In this document: piece after piece, positions 1 through 7,639 of the stretch
Layout of the letters: every line of letters begins with the position of its first letter
Position numbering within the stretch: the stretch's first letter is position 1
From: Bacteroidia bacterium
Lineage (GTDB): Bacteria; Bacteroidota; Bacteroidia; Bacteroidales; UBA12481
DNA length: 8,260 nt
Assembly (NCBI GenBank): GCA_026391235.1
Contig: JAPLDV010000428.1
Location: 1-8,260, forward strand
Direction: 5' to 3'
Notes under the pieces: generated by a model
Told to the model about the DNA's origin: nothing
Database searches by the model: none
The model's input: only the letters and a program-made list of their open reading frames with translations
Translations under genes and position numbers: made by a program

Positions 1-2995
1 GCGTGATTGTTCCGGTTTTGATTTCGTCGTAAAGCTCATCAGCTTCGTAGCGGCTCTTGAAAGCAACATCCGAGCTGCTGTAATAACAATTCGACTGCCT
101 GATGTCGCCGCAGGGCACAATTTCCCGGTATGCTACCGGTATTGCCTGGCGAAGCGCTTTCACAAACGCATCGGCCTTTCCCGTGCGGGCCAGTGACTCG
201 GCATACCGGATATGCTCGTGCACATACATGAGGCCTATTTCGCGGCCAAAGAACGTACTGCTTTCGGCACGCTGAAAAATGGTTTGAATCCCTCCTCTAT
301 ATTTGAGAGGACGATCCATCAGCCGGGCACCATCAGGGCCTTTAAGGTGTTGCTCGATAAGATCCTGGTGATGCTCAGCCTGTTCTTTGGTGAATATTTC
401 ACTTATTATACCCCTTTCCATCGGCAACAGACTGTAATGAACACCTGTTTCGGTATCACCCGGATGAAGCATTACACTGATGCTGCGGTCATCGTTAACA
501 AGCACGTACCCCGCCACTATGCCATCCTTTATCAGGTATCTATTGAAATCAGATTTGATCCTTTCACAGATATCCTTTAACTCTTTTGCTCCCGATACAT
601 CGCCGGTAAGTTCATATACAGCCTGGTACTGCATGAAAGCCTGGTAATTCATTTCGACGGTCCAGCTGGAGATCATGCGTTCGGCTAATTCCCTGCTCAC
701 CGGTTGCAAAGAATCATTCCAGTCGCCGCCGCCAAAAGGAACCAGTGCAGTGCCGGGGATAAATGAGCTGATTATCATACGGTTGAGCCTGTCGACATGC
801 TCACTGATAGGCGTCTTTTCTGCACCTTGGCTGTCCATTTCCGGGAAGTAAGGGAGTACCTCCTCCAGTATTTTCATGTCGCCGGTGACTTTGATGTAAT
901 TGCTCAGCGCAATGATGACCCAATAGAAGACATCTCCGTGGGAATCATGAGCCCTGATCTCTGAGAAGCTGTCGAACATCCACCATTGCGGCCATCCGCC
1001 ATCAGGATTCTGGTTTGAGAAAATGAGGCGCAGCACCTGCTTCGCTTCATCATACTTTTCCATGGTCAGCAAAAGATCAATCGGCCCCTGCGATACATCG
1101 CGCGTACCCCAGGCGGCCCCGCTGAATTGCTCCAGGCCGTAAGGAGTCAGGAAATGAGTCATGGCATTCATGCCATACCACGGCAGGATTGCACGGATGG
1201 CTTTGGTATCCTGCTGGTCGCCCTTCAGCGAAAGGTTCAGACTCAGCTTCCCCCAAAACGATTGTGCATCAAGGCAATCGGAGAGCCACTGATCATCTGC
1301 ATTCTCAATCGGCGAATATTTAACAGCTGAGCAAACTTCGCCCATGAAACTCATGCAGAAATTTGCTGTGTCACATACATCAAGGACGAAAAGGGAGCCC
1401 TTCCCTGCCCAATTTCCGGAATAGAGCGCCTCCTCGCCGCAAGCCTTGCAATCAGCCTGAATACTGTTGATTATGATCCTGAACCGGGCCTTTGGAAATT
1501 TACCCGAGATCATGCTGCCCGCTGCCGGTTTGGCCACAAACTCTTGAGGGTCACCACCCGGCATGAGTTCCCAGCCGTTCAGGGGATCAAAATCATGGGT
1601 AATTAACAGCCTGACATTCGGGCCACTGAGAACCTTGAAGTCCATATTTACCTTCGGGGCAGCTGAAGATGTCCAGGTGCGGACCTGAAAGCAACGACCG
1701 CCGTGTTTGTAGATCCAGCGGCAATAATTTAATCCCATCTCAAAAGCCGAAGGAACACCTAGCAAGAAGTAACAACCATCAATTTCGACAAAGATTCGCT
1801 GACCGGATTCAGGAGAAGTATTGAACTGACTGGTGCAAACGGACAGCAGGACGGAGAAATTGGTGTTACCCTGGGAAAGGTGCGAATTGAACACGCCAAA
1901 AGCAAAAGCCGTGGTGGATACGATATTTTCGTCTGGGGTAAAGCCAGCATTGGCCTGCATAATGTGTGCATGGGGCCGGTCAGCCAGATTTTCCTTCGCA
2001 CGCAGCATCACATGGCTGTTTTGCCCGTGGGAAAATGATAACAGCTGCCCGTTTTCCTCTTCGCAGTGACGCTTTTCCGTGCCAAAATATTGTTCAAGTT
2101 CCTGGTTGGTCAGGTCATCAACCGGCAGGAAAGGAGAGGTGTTGAATAAGTTTTTATCTGCCAAAATCAGTTGGTCCTGATCCGGGATAAAAGCCTGGTT
2201 GGTGAATTCAAGAAAAAGCCCGGGCAATTGGTTCAAATCATCGGGTGACGTTGCCGGCCCATGATCCGGCAAATATGTGCCAATAAAAGTACTCTGGTGA
2301 TATCCACCAGCCTCCAGGACAAATGGCCTCTCCTGCAGGGCAATTACAGAAGATTCCCCGGAATAATTACCGCTAAGGGTATCAGCAAGCAAGCCTTCGG
2401 GTATTCCGGTTTCACGGTAAGTTTTCCCGTAAAACTGCATGCCGTCTACACTTCCTGCGGCCGCCCTGTTTTTGCAGGCAATCATCAGCCAGGGATGCCC
2501 TACGGATTCCCGCATGTTCTGGCGGCAGCAAACGACAGCACCATGGTGTTGATCTTCAAGTACAAGCCGCTCAAGATACTGGCTTACATAATATTCGTTG
2601 ATCAGCCCGCCGGTAATCGGCTTTAAGCCTACATCCTGAAGATAAATCAAATCTAGCTCAACAGGATCGCCCGTCGTATTCGTAACATCAATCTGCCACT
2701 GCCAGCTCAGGCTTTGTTTTGAAAGCTGCAGCACGCATGTATAGTTAAGGCCGGCCCAGCTACCCCGGGCTATATAGGCGTTATCGGTTACTCTGAACCG
2801 GCTGTTGGATTCAGGGCCTGTCAGCACTGTGAATTCAAAGGGTTTTAATCTTTTCCTCAGGAAGATATTTGCCCCGGATCCTGAAAAAGGTGTTGCCGGT
2901 TTGAGACTTATCCTGATCGGATCAACTTCAATATGCTTCACTGATCCATTTTCCAGGAAATCGACGGAAAGACCGTCTGTATTGGTAAGTTTCAT
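1..2995 (-). CDS. GH94 1,2-beta-oligoglucan phosphorylase (SOGP-like), 3' end outside window
   Basis: Reading the minus strand from the ATG at 2995-2993 gives 998 codons plus one base with no stop, running off the left edge. The product has no signal peptide and should be cytoplasmic. The N-terminal half looks beta-rich, as in the GH94 super-sandwich domain. From about residue 580 an (alpha/alpha)6-type catalytic region follows, with GAAWGTRDVSQGP (W629), GGGDWNDSLQP (residues 755-765) and, near the edge, QSNCYYSSSDVAF. D761 aligns with the GH94 general acid. These motifs fit the branch of 1,2-beta-oligoglucan phosphorylases and cyclic beta-1,2-glucan synthase tails better than cellobiose phosphorylases. 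A TAG at 3076-3074 closes the frame upstream, so no GT84 domain precedes it and a full cyclic glucan synthase is excluded. Known SOGPs are near 1,100 residues (family knowledge), so roughly 100 are missing. Expected reaction: reversible phosphorolysis of beta-1,2-glucooligosaccharides to glucose 1-phosphate. The exact linkage is inferred. Confidence 0.88.
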   Translation of the reverse strand, partial: MKLTNTDGLSVDFLENGSVKHIEVDPIRISLKPATPFSGSGANIFLRKRLKPFEFTVLTGPESNSRFRVTDNAYIARGSWAGLNYTCVLQLSKQSLSWQWQIDVTNTTGDPVELDLIYLQDVGLKPITGGLINEYYVSQYLERLVLEDQHHGAVVCCRQNMRESVGHPWLMIACKNRAAAGSVDGMQFYGKTYRETGIPEGLLADTLSGNYSGESSVIALQERPFVLEAGGYHQSTFIGTYLPDHGPATSPDDLNQLPGLFLEFTNQAFIPDQDQLILADKNLFNTSPFLPVDDLTNQELEQYFGTEKRHCEEENGQLLSFSHGQNSHVMLRAKENLADRPHAHIMQANAGFTPDENIVSTTAFAFGVFNSHLSQGNTNFSVLLSVCTSQFNTSPESGQRIFVEIDGCYFLLGVPSAFEMGLNYCRWIYKHGGRCFQVRTWTSSAAPKVNMDFKVLSGPNVRLLITHDFDPLNGWELMPGGDPQEFVAKPAAGSMISGKFPKARFRIIINSIQADCKACGEEALYSGNWAGKGSLFVLDVCDTANFCMSFMGEVCSAVKYSPIENADDQWLSDCLDAQSFWGKLSLNLSLKGDQQDTKAIRAILPWYGMNAMTHFLTPYGLEQFSGAAWGTRDVSQGPIDLLLTMEKYDEAKQVLRLIFSNQNPDGGWPQWWMFDSFSEIRAHDSHGDVFYWVIIALSNYIKVTGDMKILEEVLPYFPEMDSQGAEKTPISEHVDRLNRMIISSFIPGTALVPFGGGDWNDSLQPVSRELAERMISSWTVEMNYQAFMQYQAVYELTGDVSGAKELKDICERIKSDFNRYLIKDGIVAGYVLVNDDRSISVMLHPGDTETGVHYSLLPMERGIISEIFTKEQAEHHQDLIEQHLKGPDGARLMDRPLKYRGGIQTIFQRAESSTFFGREIGLMYVHEHIRYAESLARTGKADAFVKALRQAIPVAYREIVPCGDIRQSNCYYSSSDVAFKSRYEADELYDEIKTGTIT

Positions 2996-3123
2996 TTGTT
3001 GCTGATTAATTGTCCATGCTTGTGGTTGTCTGATTTTAGACAGACGTATATTTTCTATTTTCTTAGAGTTCACCTATATAACTTGTCTTTAAGTACCTGA
3101 AAAGCAAGATATTAAGAGTTCAT
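2996..3123 (-). other. Intergenic region between the GH35 and GH94 genes
   Basis: At 128 bp this is the only sizeable gap in the block and is AT-rich compared with the genes. It contains an imperfect hairpin (3082-3108), a 17-bp near-direct repeat (3065-3081 and 3115-3131), a weaker 5-bp stem (3028-3032 with 3041-3045, 8-nt loop), and a possible alternative GTG start for the GH94 gene at 3073-3071. I see no U-run behind either stem, so there is no convincing intrinsic terminator. There is also no clear Bacteroidota -33/-7 promoter pair. The stretch before the ATG at 2995 (AATTAATCAGCAACAA) is AT-rich and has no Shine-Dalgarno sequence. Confidence 0.7.
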
Positions 3124-3131
3124 TTATACAA
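3065..3131. repeat. 17-bp near-direct repeat pair spanning the GH35 stop codon
   Basis: AGAGTTCACCTATATAA at 3065-3081 matches AGAGTTCATTTATACAA at 3115-3131 at 14 of 17 positions, with starts 50 bp apart. The right copy overlaps the last codons and TAA of the GH35 gene; the left copy lies in the gap and contains TAG-GTG-AAC-TCT on the minus strand. The hairpin at 3082-3108 sits between the copies. It could be a local duplication remnant, a paired protein-binding site or coincidence. Confidence 0.4.
3082..3108 (-). promoter_or_regulatory. Imperfect hairpin in the GH35-GH94 gap
   Basis: In the transcript CUUGCUUU can pair with AAAG-A-CAAG, giving eight base pairs with one bulged A around a 10-nt loop. 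No U-tract follows, so it is not a standard terminator. It could be an mRNA processing or stability element that sets the ratio of GH94 to upstream products, or chance in AT-rich DNA. Confidence 0.3.
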
Positions 3132-5556
3132 TGTTTACATCAAGCACTATTTCAGCCTTGTGTTTGTGACTGTAATTTAAAACGATACGACCGCGGTCAC
3201 GAACCATCCTAATACCATTCCCGTCTATTGCAGCAGAATGGATCTTTTTTAATCCCGGGCCTTCAAAAACAAGTTCACCCGGCAGGTCGCGATCACCGGA
3301 CAGGGTTATCCGGAGTTGCCCGTCAGCTTCTTCAATATGGAGGATATCGGAAGTGGTGTGCAAAATTTTCAATCCGGCCGAAACTTCCATGCATACCGGA
3401 GTTAATATTCCGTACAATGACGGCCAAAGCATCTCATCCTGAGTGTAAGGAATTGTTATGGTTTCGCCGCTTTCCGGATGGGTGTAACTGACTTTCCCGT
3501 TTTGCTCCTCGTTATAATAATTCCCGACAAACAATAATGCAGCATGATCATCTGTAAAACGCTCTCTGACAACTATATTAACATTATCCGCCGAGGCCTG
3601 TCTGAGAGTTGCACCTGATTTTTTCAGAATGGCTTCATACACCGGTTTATGGCCCTCGGTATCAAAACCGATCCAGGTACCCAGGTGTAAAACTGTCCCT
3701 TTTCCAAGTGGTTTCTCAAACCCACAGGCGTTGCCCCTGATCGTCCGGGCGATGATCTCTGCCCCTGCAAGAGATTCTTCAGAGTAGATGATCTGCGGAT
3801 TGGAGCATTTGATATCTTTCAGATCATACACGTCGATCAGCGGTGAATCAATGATCTCCTTGCCGGAAGGAACGATTTCCAGCGCATCGCAAATGATGGT
3901 GCAGGGTTTCTGCGACATCTCCCGGTCGGGCAGACAAGGAAAGATGACCAGGTTACCTCCCGCTTTGGCATAATCCACGATTACCTGCTGGTCGCGGCCA
4001 TTCATCTCATCGGTGCTGAAGGCCCATACTTGCCGGTATCGGCTCAATTGCTCAGCCGAAACCTGGCACAGGTCAGCCATGTCATAATCGATGTTGAGCA
4101 CCTGAAGCACTTTAAGCAACCCATCGAAGTAAGCCGGCCTGCGGATGGAGGAAGCGTTGAACAGCAGTTCGCTTGCCCCGGTTTCAGGCCGTTCCAGCTC
4201 GGTGGCATAATAGGGCGGATAGAAAAGCACACAAACATCCGCTTTACGCTTAGCCTCTACAATAAGGCTTTCGAAGGTTTTCACCATCCTGCTCATGTGA
4301 CCGACCAGCGGAAAGGCGCTGGTGCGCTCACCTTCCGGCGTAAGCGGGTTGAACCAGTAGAAGGTTTCCCCGGAATAGCCCCTGTGCCTGGGGTTGCGGC
4401 CCTGCGAGAACATGTAATGGTTCCAGCCGGTCAGCCCGTTTGCGATGCTGGCTTTGTAGAAAAGCTCCATCTCCCTTGGATTGGTCACCACATGATATTC
4501 GCGCGAACCGCTCTGGAACTCGGCAGCAAACAGCGGCTTGCTGCCTTGCATTGCAATAGTTATGTCATTGATGATCCGGTCATCATGCATGTTACGGTAC
4601 GACAGGTATTCCGGGATATGATCCACCCCGAAGATGATCTCGCTTTTATCGCCGAACAGATCCCCGTACATGGTGATATTCACCGGGAACTCATATCCGC
4701 TGCCGTATATCCATCCGGGAAGATTGTGAAACACCGGCACCGTGACACCTCTTTCCTGTGCCATTCCAGTCAGCATCCTCAGATAATCGCCGTAGTAAAT
4801 CCTCCAGAAGCAGTGCCATTCATAATCGCGGCCACGATCTCCTTTTGAGGTATATGGAAGCCTTCCGTCAGGCGGGAGTTCCACATGGGAAAAGTCCGTA
4901 TAGTTGGTTCCCCATAAGCTGTTGACTTCTGCAATGCCGGAATATTTCTTCTTTATGTATGAAATGAACAGCTCTTTCACAGTCCCGTTATAATCTGCCT
5001 GGTGAGCCAGCCAGGAGAATACGCCGATCTCATTACAGATCTGCATCATGATGATCGGTCCGCCGGCTGATATTTCACGCCCGCCGATGAAAGGCATGAC
5101 CTGGTCGTACCACAGCTCCACACATCTCAGGTAATGTTCATTGAACAGGCTGACCCCGTCACCGGGGACGATCCGGCCTTTGCTGTTGCGCATCTTCACC
5201 TCTTCGCCGTATTCATCTAGGAACCAGTCAGGCAACCCGGCGCCGCGGGTCTCGGCCAGGATAAAAGGCCCTGGTTTCACGATGCAGGTCAATCCGTGAG
5301 CCTGACATCGCTGCAGCCAGCCCTTGAGATCGCGCTCCGGGCACGAGGTGCCGTCGAAATCGAAAACGCCCTTCACGGTTTCGTGCCAGGCCCATGGAAT
5401 ATATGAACTTACTGTCGTCAGCCCTGCTTCTTTTGCTGCTTCCAGATGCTTGTCCCACAGCTCGCGCTTGATTCTGAAATAATGGATCTCCCCTGAGTTC
5501 AGGAAAACCTTTTTCCCATTCAGACAGAAATTACCTTCTTGAATAGTGAATGTCAT
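3124..5556 (-). CDS. GH35 family enzyme; possible beta-1,2-glucosyltransferase, otherwise beta-galactosidase-like
   Basis: This is an 810-residue protein with no signal peptide, so probably cytoplasmic. The GH35 TIM barrel starts at the N-terminus: SGEIHYFRI (21-29), SYIPWAWHE (51-59) and KPGPFILAE (94-102). The acid/base is E176 in MQICNEIG, and the likely nucleophile is E346 in FAAEFQSG. Canonical beta-galactosidases have ENEYG and CAEW where this protein has CNEIG and LAET, so the active-site surroundings differ. Residues about 435-645 look like a flavodoxin/class I amidotransferase-like alpha/beta domain, as in the GH42 trimerisation domain, and a beta-rich tail follows. The gene starts 11 bp after the transporter stop and lies upstream of a GH94 beta-1,2-glucan phosphorylase. 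That context favours action on beta-1,2-glucooligosaccharides, as reported for the GH35 protein IALB_1185 of Ignavibacterium album. Family membership is firm from the motifs; substrate and transferase activity are inferred. Confidence 0.88.
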   Translation of the reverse strand: MTFTIQEGNFCLNGKKVFLNSGEIHYFRIKRELWDKHLEAAKEAGLTTVSSYIPWAWHETVKGVFDFDGTSCPERDLKGWLQRCQAHGLTCIVKPGPFILAETRGAGLPDWFLDEYGEEVKMRNSKGRIVPGDGVSLFNEHYLRCVELWYDQVMPFIGGREISAGGPIIMMQICNEIGVFSWLAHQADYNGTVKELFISYIKKKYSGIAEVNSLWGTNYTDFSHVELPPDGRLPYTSKGDRGRDYEWHCFWRIYYGDYLRMLTGMAQERGVTVPVFHNLPGWIYGSGYEFPVNITMYGDLFGDKSEIIFGVDHIPEYLSYRNMHDDRIINDITIAMQGSKPLFAAEFQSGSREYHVVTNPREMELFYKASIANGLTGWNHYMFSQGRNPRHRGYSGETFYWFNPLTPEGERTSAFPLVGHMSRMVKTFESLIVEAKRKADVCVLFYPPYYATELERPETGASELLFNASSIRRPAYFDGLLKVLQVLNIDYDMADLCQVSAEQLSRYRQVWAFSTDEMNGRDQQVIVDYAKAGGNLVIFPCLPDREMSQKPCTIICDALEIVPSGKEIIDSPLIDVYDLKDIKCSNPQIIYSEESLAGAEIIARTIRGNACGFEKPLGKGTVLHLGTWIGFDTEGHKPVYEAILKKSGATLRQASADNVNIVVRERFTDDHAALLFVGNYYNEEQNGKVSYTHPESGETITIPYTQDEMLWPSLYGILTPVCMEVSAGLKILHTTSDILHIEEADGQLRITLSGDRDLPGELVFEGPGLKKIHSAAIDGNGIRMVRDRGRIVLNYSHKHKAEIVLDVNIV

Positions 5557-5567
5557 TCCGGTTACAT

Positions 5568-7616
5568 TTATCGTTCTGCATTTCTTTGCTTCAACAGGTT
5601 CTTGATTTCATGTGATCTTCTTTCAGTTAGCGTATAACGAAGGAGAAAGAATATTGAAAAAAGGCTCAGTAAAATCGGCAGCCCGATTTCTACAACCCGC
5701 ATCATGAGCAACGTGTATGGGGTTTGCCTGGTGAGTGGCGCGATATTGCTTTCAATGGTACCCAACTCCTTGTCGAGGAGATCGGGTGAAAGGGAGTTAT
5801 TCATCCCTAAAATGCTGTTATTGATCCCGGTAATGTTATTGATGATCTCCTGGTAGTGCGCTTTGCTATTGGTATTATTTATTGATTTTGCTTCCAGATG
5901 TGCCATCAGTTCAAATGAATGCATTTTGGCCTTTTCAAGCTTTGTTTGAAGAGTCAGGGGGATTGCCAATTTAACCAGCGAGTCTGCTCCGGAGGTCGCA
6001 ACCTGAGGCCCTGCTTTTTCCAGGCGCAATTGAAGCTGCTCCAGCCCGGCAACGGTGGAATTTGTTGCGGTCTTCGCGTTCAAAAGCATGGCTTTCCGCC
6101 TGGAGGGATACTCAGGAAGATACTGGCTTTTCTCATCCTGGTTTTTTACAGATTCTTTGTCCAGATATTTCAGGTATTCCTTTGATTCCTGCAATGCTTC
6201 ACCGGTTTGCGTTTTGGTTTTTGCGATCCACTCAGCATTGGCAGTGCCTGGGCCCTGATAGCCTTGCCAGTACTGAACTTTAGCACGCATCGCCCTGATA
6301 TCTCCCTGTATGCTGTCTACTTTTGTGACCTGGGTCTGGTCGAACATGGTCAAAACAATGAGTGCTCCAGCAACAAAACTGGCTAAGGCAGTTCCCATTT
6401 TGATAAACCACCAGAATATGGAATAGAAACTTCCCTCAGCACGATAACCTGTCTTTAATTCATCTTCATCACAGATATCTCCAACCATCGAAGATCCGAG
6501 AGTAAAGAAAAACAGCATACCGGCCGAAAGCAGCATGGTTGGAATGATGATCAGGTAAGGAAAGTGCGGATTATAGCACACTATCTTTGAAAGTTGTGCC
6601 AGAACCATTAATAAAATGGCAATGGTTAGGGTGTTCCGTTTTCCCAGTTTCGGGCTGATCCAGTTGAGGGGAAAAACGGCAAGCAGCCCCGTAATTGCCC
6701 AGATGCTACCGTTTATTCCAAGCAGTCTGGCTCCTGCGACTTTATCCCCACCGAAAACATAAAAAATCGGAATGTATGACCCGAGGAGCTGGACGAAATT
6801 AAAGCCCATGGCCAGGGTGAAAATAGTAAGCGTCAGCATGATAAAGTTCCGGTTGCTGGCGGTCCGCTTCATATCCAGCCAGAAAGGAGTTTTTTCCTGC
6901 TTTGCAGCTTTTATAAATTGAGGCTCGCGCAATTTGTAGGTCCACCAGAACGAGAGCGGAATAAGGATGGCTGCTATCATGATTGAGACGTAGCGCATGC
7001 CATCCGCTTCATTTCCCCCGGGGCCTTTGAAGACTTCCATGCTGGCCAGGGCAAAAAGCCAGGGCGTGCTCATGGCAAAAAGATTTCCCACAAAGCTCTT
7101 AGCACTGAAAAGACGGGTTCGCTCGTGGTAATCAGTAGTCATTTCCATCCCAAGGGCGCCATGAGGGATTTCGAAAATATTGACGGCTGTAAAAAACAGG
7201 AGCAGGGTCACAAGAATATAGGAAAGCTGAAACCACTGGTAACCCGTATCGGTCGGGAACCAGGTTCGTACCATATCACCTTTGGGGATCCACCACATGA
7301 CCACAAACATAACGGCTACCAACAAACCGCCTATCAGCAGGTATGGACGGCGGCGCCCCCACCGGGTCCGGGTATTGTCAGAGAGATGCCCGATGATAGG
7401 ATCCGACAGCGCGTCCCACAAACGGGGAACAATCAGGATGGCTCCCAGCCAGAAGGCGCTCAGTCCCAGGCTTATATTGCCCATCAAACCAACCAGAATT
7501 CCAGCTACATTGAATAGTGCAATGGGAATAATTCCACCGGCCCCGTAAGCAGCCAGCTGCGAAAAGTGTAACCTGTCCTCGGTTTTGGCTTGGTGAACCG
7601 TGCTTTGATCTTTCAT
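5568..7616 (-). CDS. GPH-family MFS sugar:cation symporter with a large extracytoplasmic insertion
   Basis: A 682-residue inner-membrane permease of the glycoside-pentoside-hexuronide (MelB-like) type. About eleven hydrophobic segments lie between residues 24 and 424, and a last one at about 637-660. Family signatures are DALSDPIIGHLSD (68-80), the loop TRTRWGRRRPYLL (82-94) after TM2, and GDICDEDELKTGYRAEG (379-395) before TM11. GPH proteins are usually 450-500 residues; the excess here is one block at about 431-630 between TM11 and TM12. If the standard topology with cytoplasmic ends holds, this block faces the periplasm. It is rich in Lys, Glu, Gln, Asn and Leu and looks helical or coiled-coil. 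The tail, with YTLTERRSHEIKNLL (661-675), is normal for the family, so this is an insertion and not a fusion or frameshift. It starts 23 bp after the preceding gene. The likely cargo, from its neighbours, is beta-1,2-glucooligosaccharide; the sequence alone does not show the substrate. Confidence 0.92.
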   Translation of the reverse strand: MKDQSTVHQAKTEDRLHFSQLAAYGAGGIIPIALFNVAGILVGLMGNISLGLSAFWLGAILIVPRLWDALSDPIIGHLSDNTRTRWGRRRPYLLIGGLLVAVMFVVMWWIPKGDMVRTWFPTDTGYQWFQLSYILVTLLLFFTAVNIFEIPHGALGMEMTTDYHERTRLFSAKSFVGNLFAMSTPWLFALASMEVFKGPGGNEADGMRYVSIMIAAILIPLSFWWTYKLREPQFIKAAKQEKTPFWLDMKRTASNRNFIMLTLTIFTLAMGFNFVQLLGSYIPIFYVFGGDKVAGARLLGINGSIWAITGLLAVFPLNWISPKLGKRNTLTIAILLMVLAQLSKIVCYNPHFPYLIIIPTMLLSAGMLFFFTLGSSMVGDICDEDELKTGYRAEGSFYSIFWWFIKMGTALASFVAGALIVLTMFDQTQVTKVDSIQGDIRAMRAKVQYWQGYQGPGTANAEWIAKTKTQTGEALQESKEYLKYLDKESVKNQDEKSQYLPEYPSRRKAMLLNAKTATNSTVAGLEQLQLRLEKAGPQVATSGADSLVKLAIPLTLQTKLEKAKMHSFELMAHLEAKSINNTNSKAHYQEIINNITGINNSILGMNNSLSPDLLDKELGTIESNIAPLTRQTPYTLLMMRVVEIGLPILLSLFSIFFLLRYTLTERRSHEIKNLLKQRNAER

Positions 7617-7639
7617 CTAAGTATCTGAATTTAAGTTAG

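Noticed and set aside
212..580. Plus-strand open frames opposite the GH94 gene (212-580, 1127-1330, 1833-2069, 2261-2626, 2805-3005).
   Set aside because: All are antisense to a continuous 998-codon GH94 frame that carries family motifs; none has a recognisable product or start context.
1759..2001. An 80-codon minus-strand open frame inside the GH94 gene.
   Set aside because: It is in a different frame from the GH94 coding sequence, which reads through the same bases without interruption, and its translation has no domain-like character.
1..2995. The GH94 region as part of a cyclic beta-1,2-glucan synthase.
   Set aside because: A stop lies in frame just upstream (3076-3074) and the next gene is a GH35 enzyme, so there is no GT84 or membrane portion.
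3028..3045. Stem GTCTG/CAGAC with 8-nt loop as a terminator or operator.
   Set aside because: The stem has only five pairs and no U-run follows; such a match is expected by chance.
2996..3123. An internal promoter in the GH35-GH94 gap.
   Set aside because: TTG and TATATAG elements exist on the minus strand, but their spacing and sequence do not convincingly match the Bacteroidota TTTG/TAnnTTTG pattern.
4030..4848. A 272-codon open frame on the plus strand opposite the GH35 gene.
   Set aside because: It lies fully antisense to the conserved GH35 catalytic barrel, and its translation shows no recognisable domain; it is a shadow of the codon use of the real gene.
7125..7548. Plus-strand open frames opposite the permease gene (7125-7517 and 7282-7548).
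   Set aside because: They are antisense to the conserved TM1-TM4 region and the RWGRRRP loop of the permease; they are shadows.
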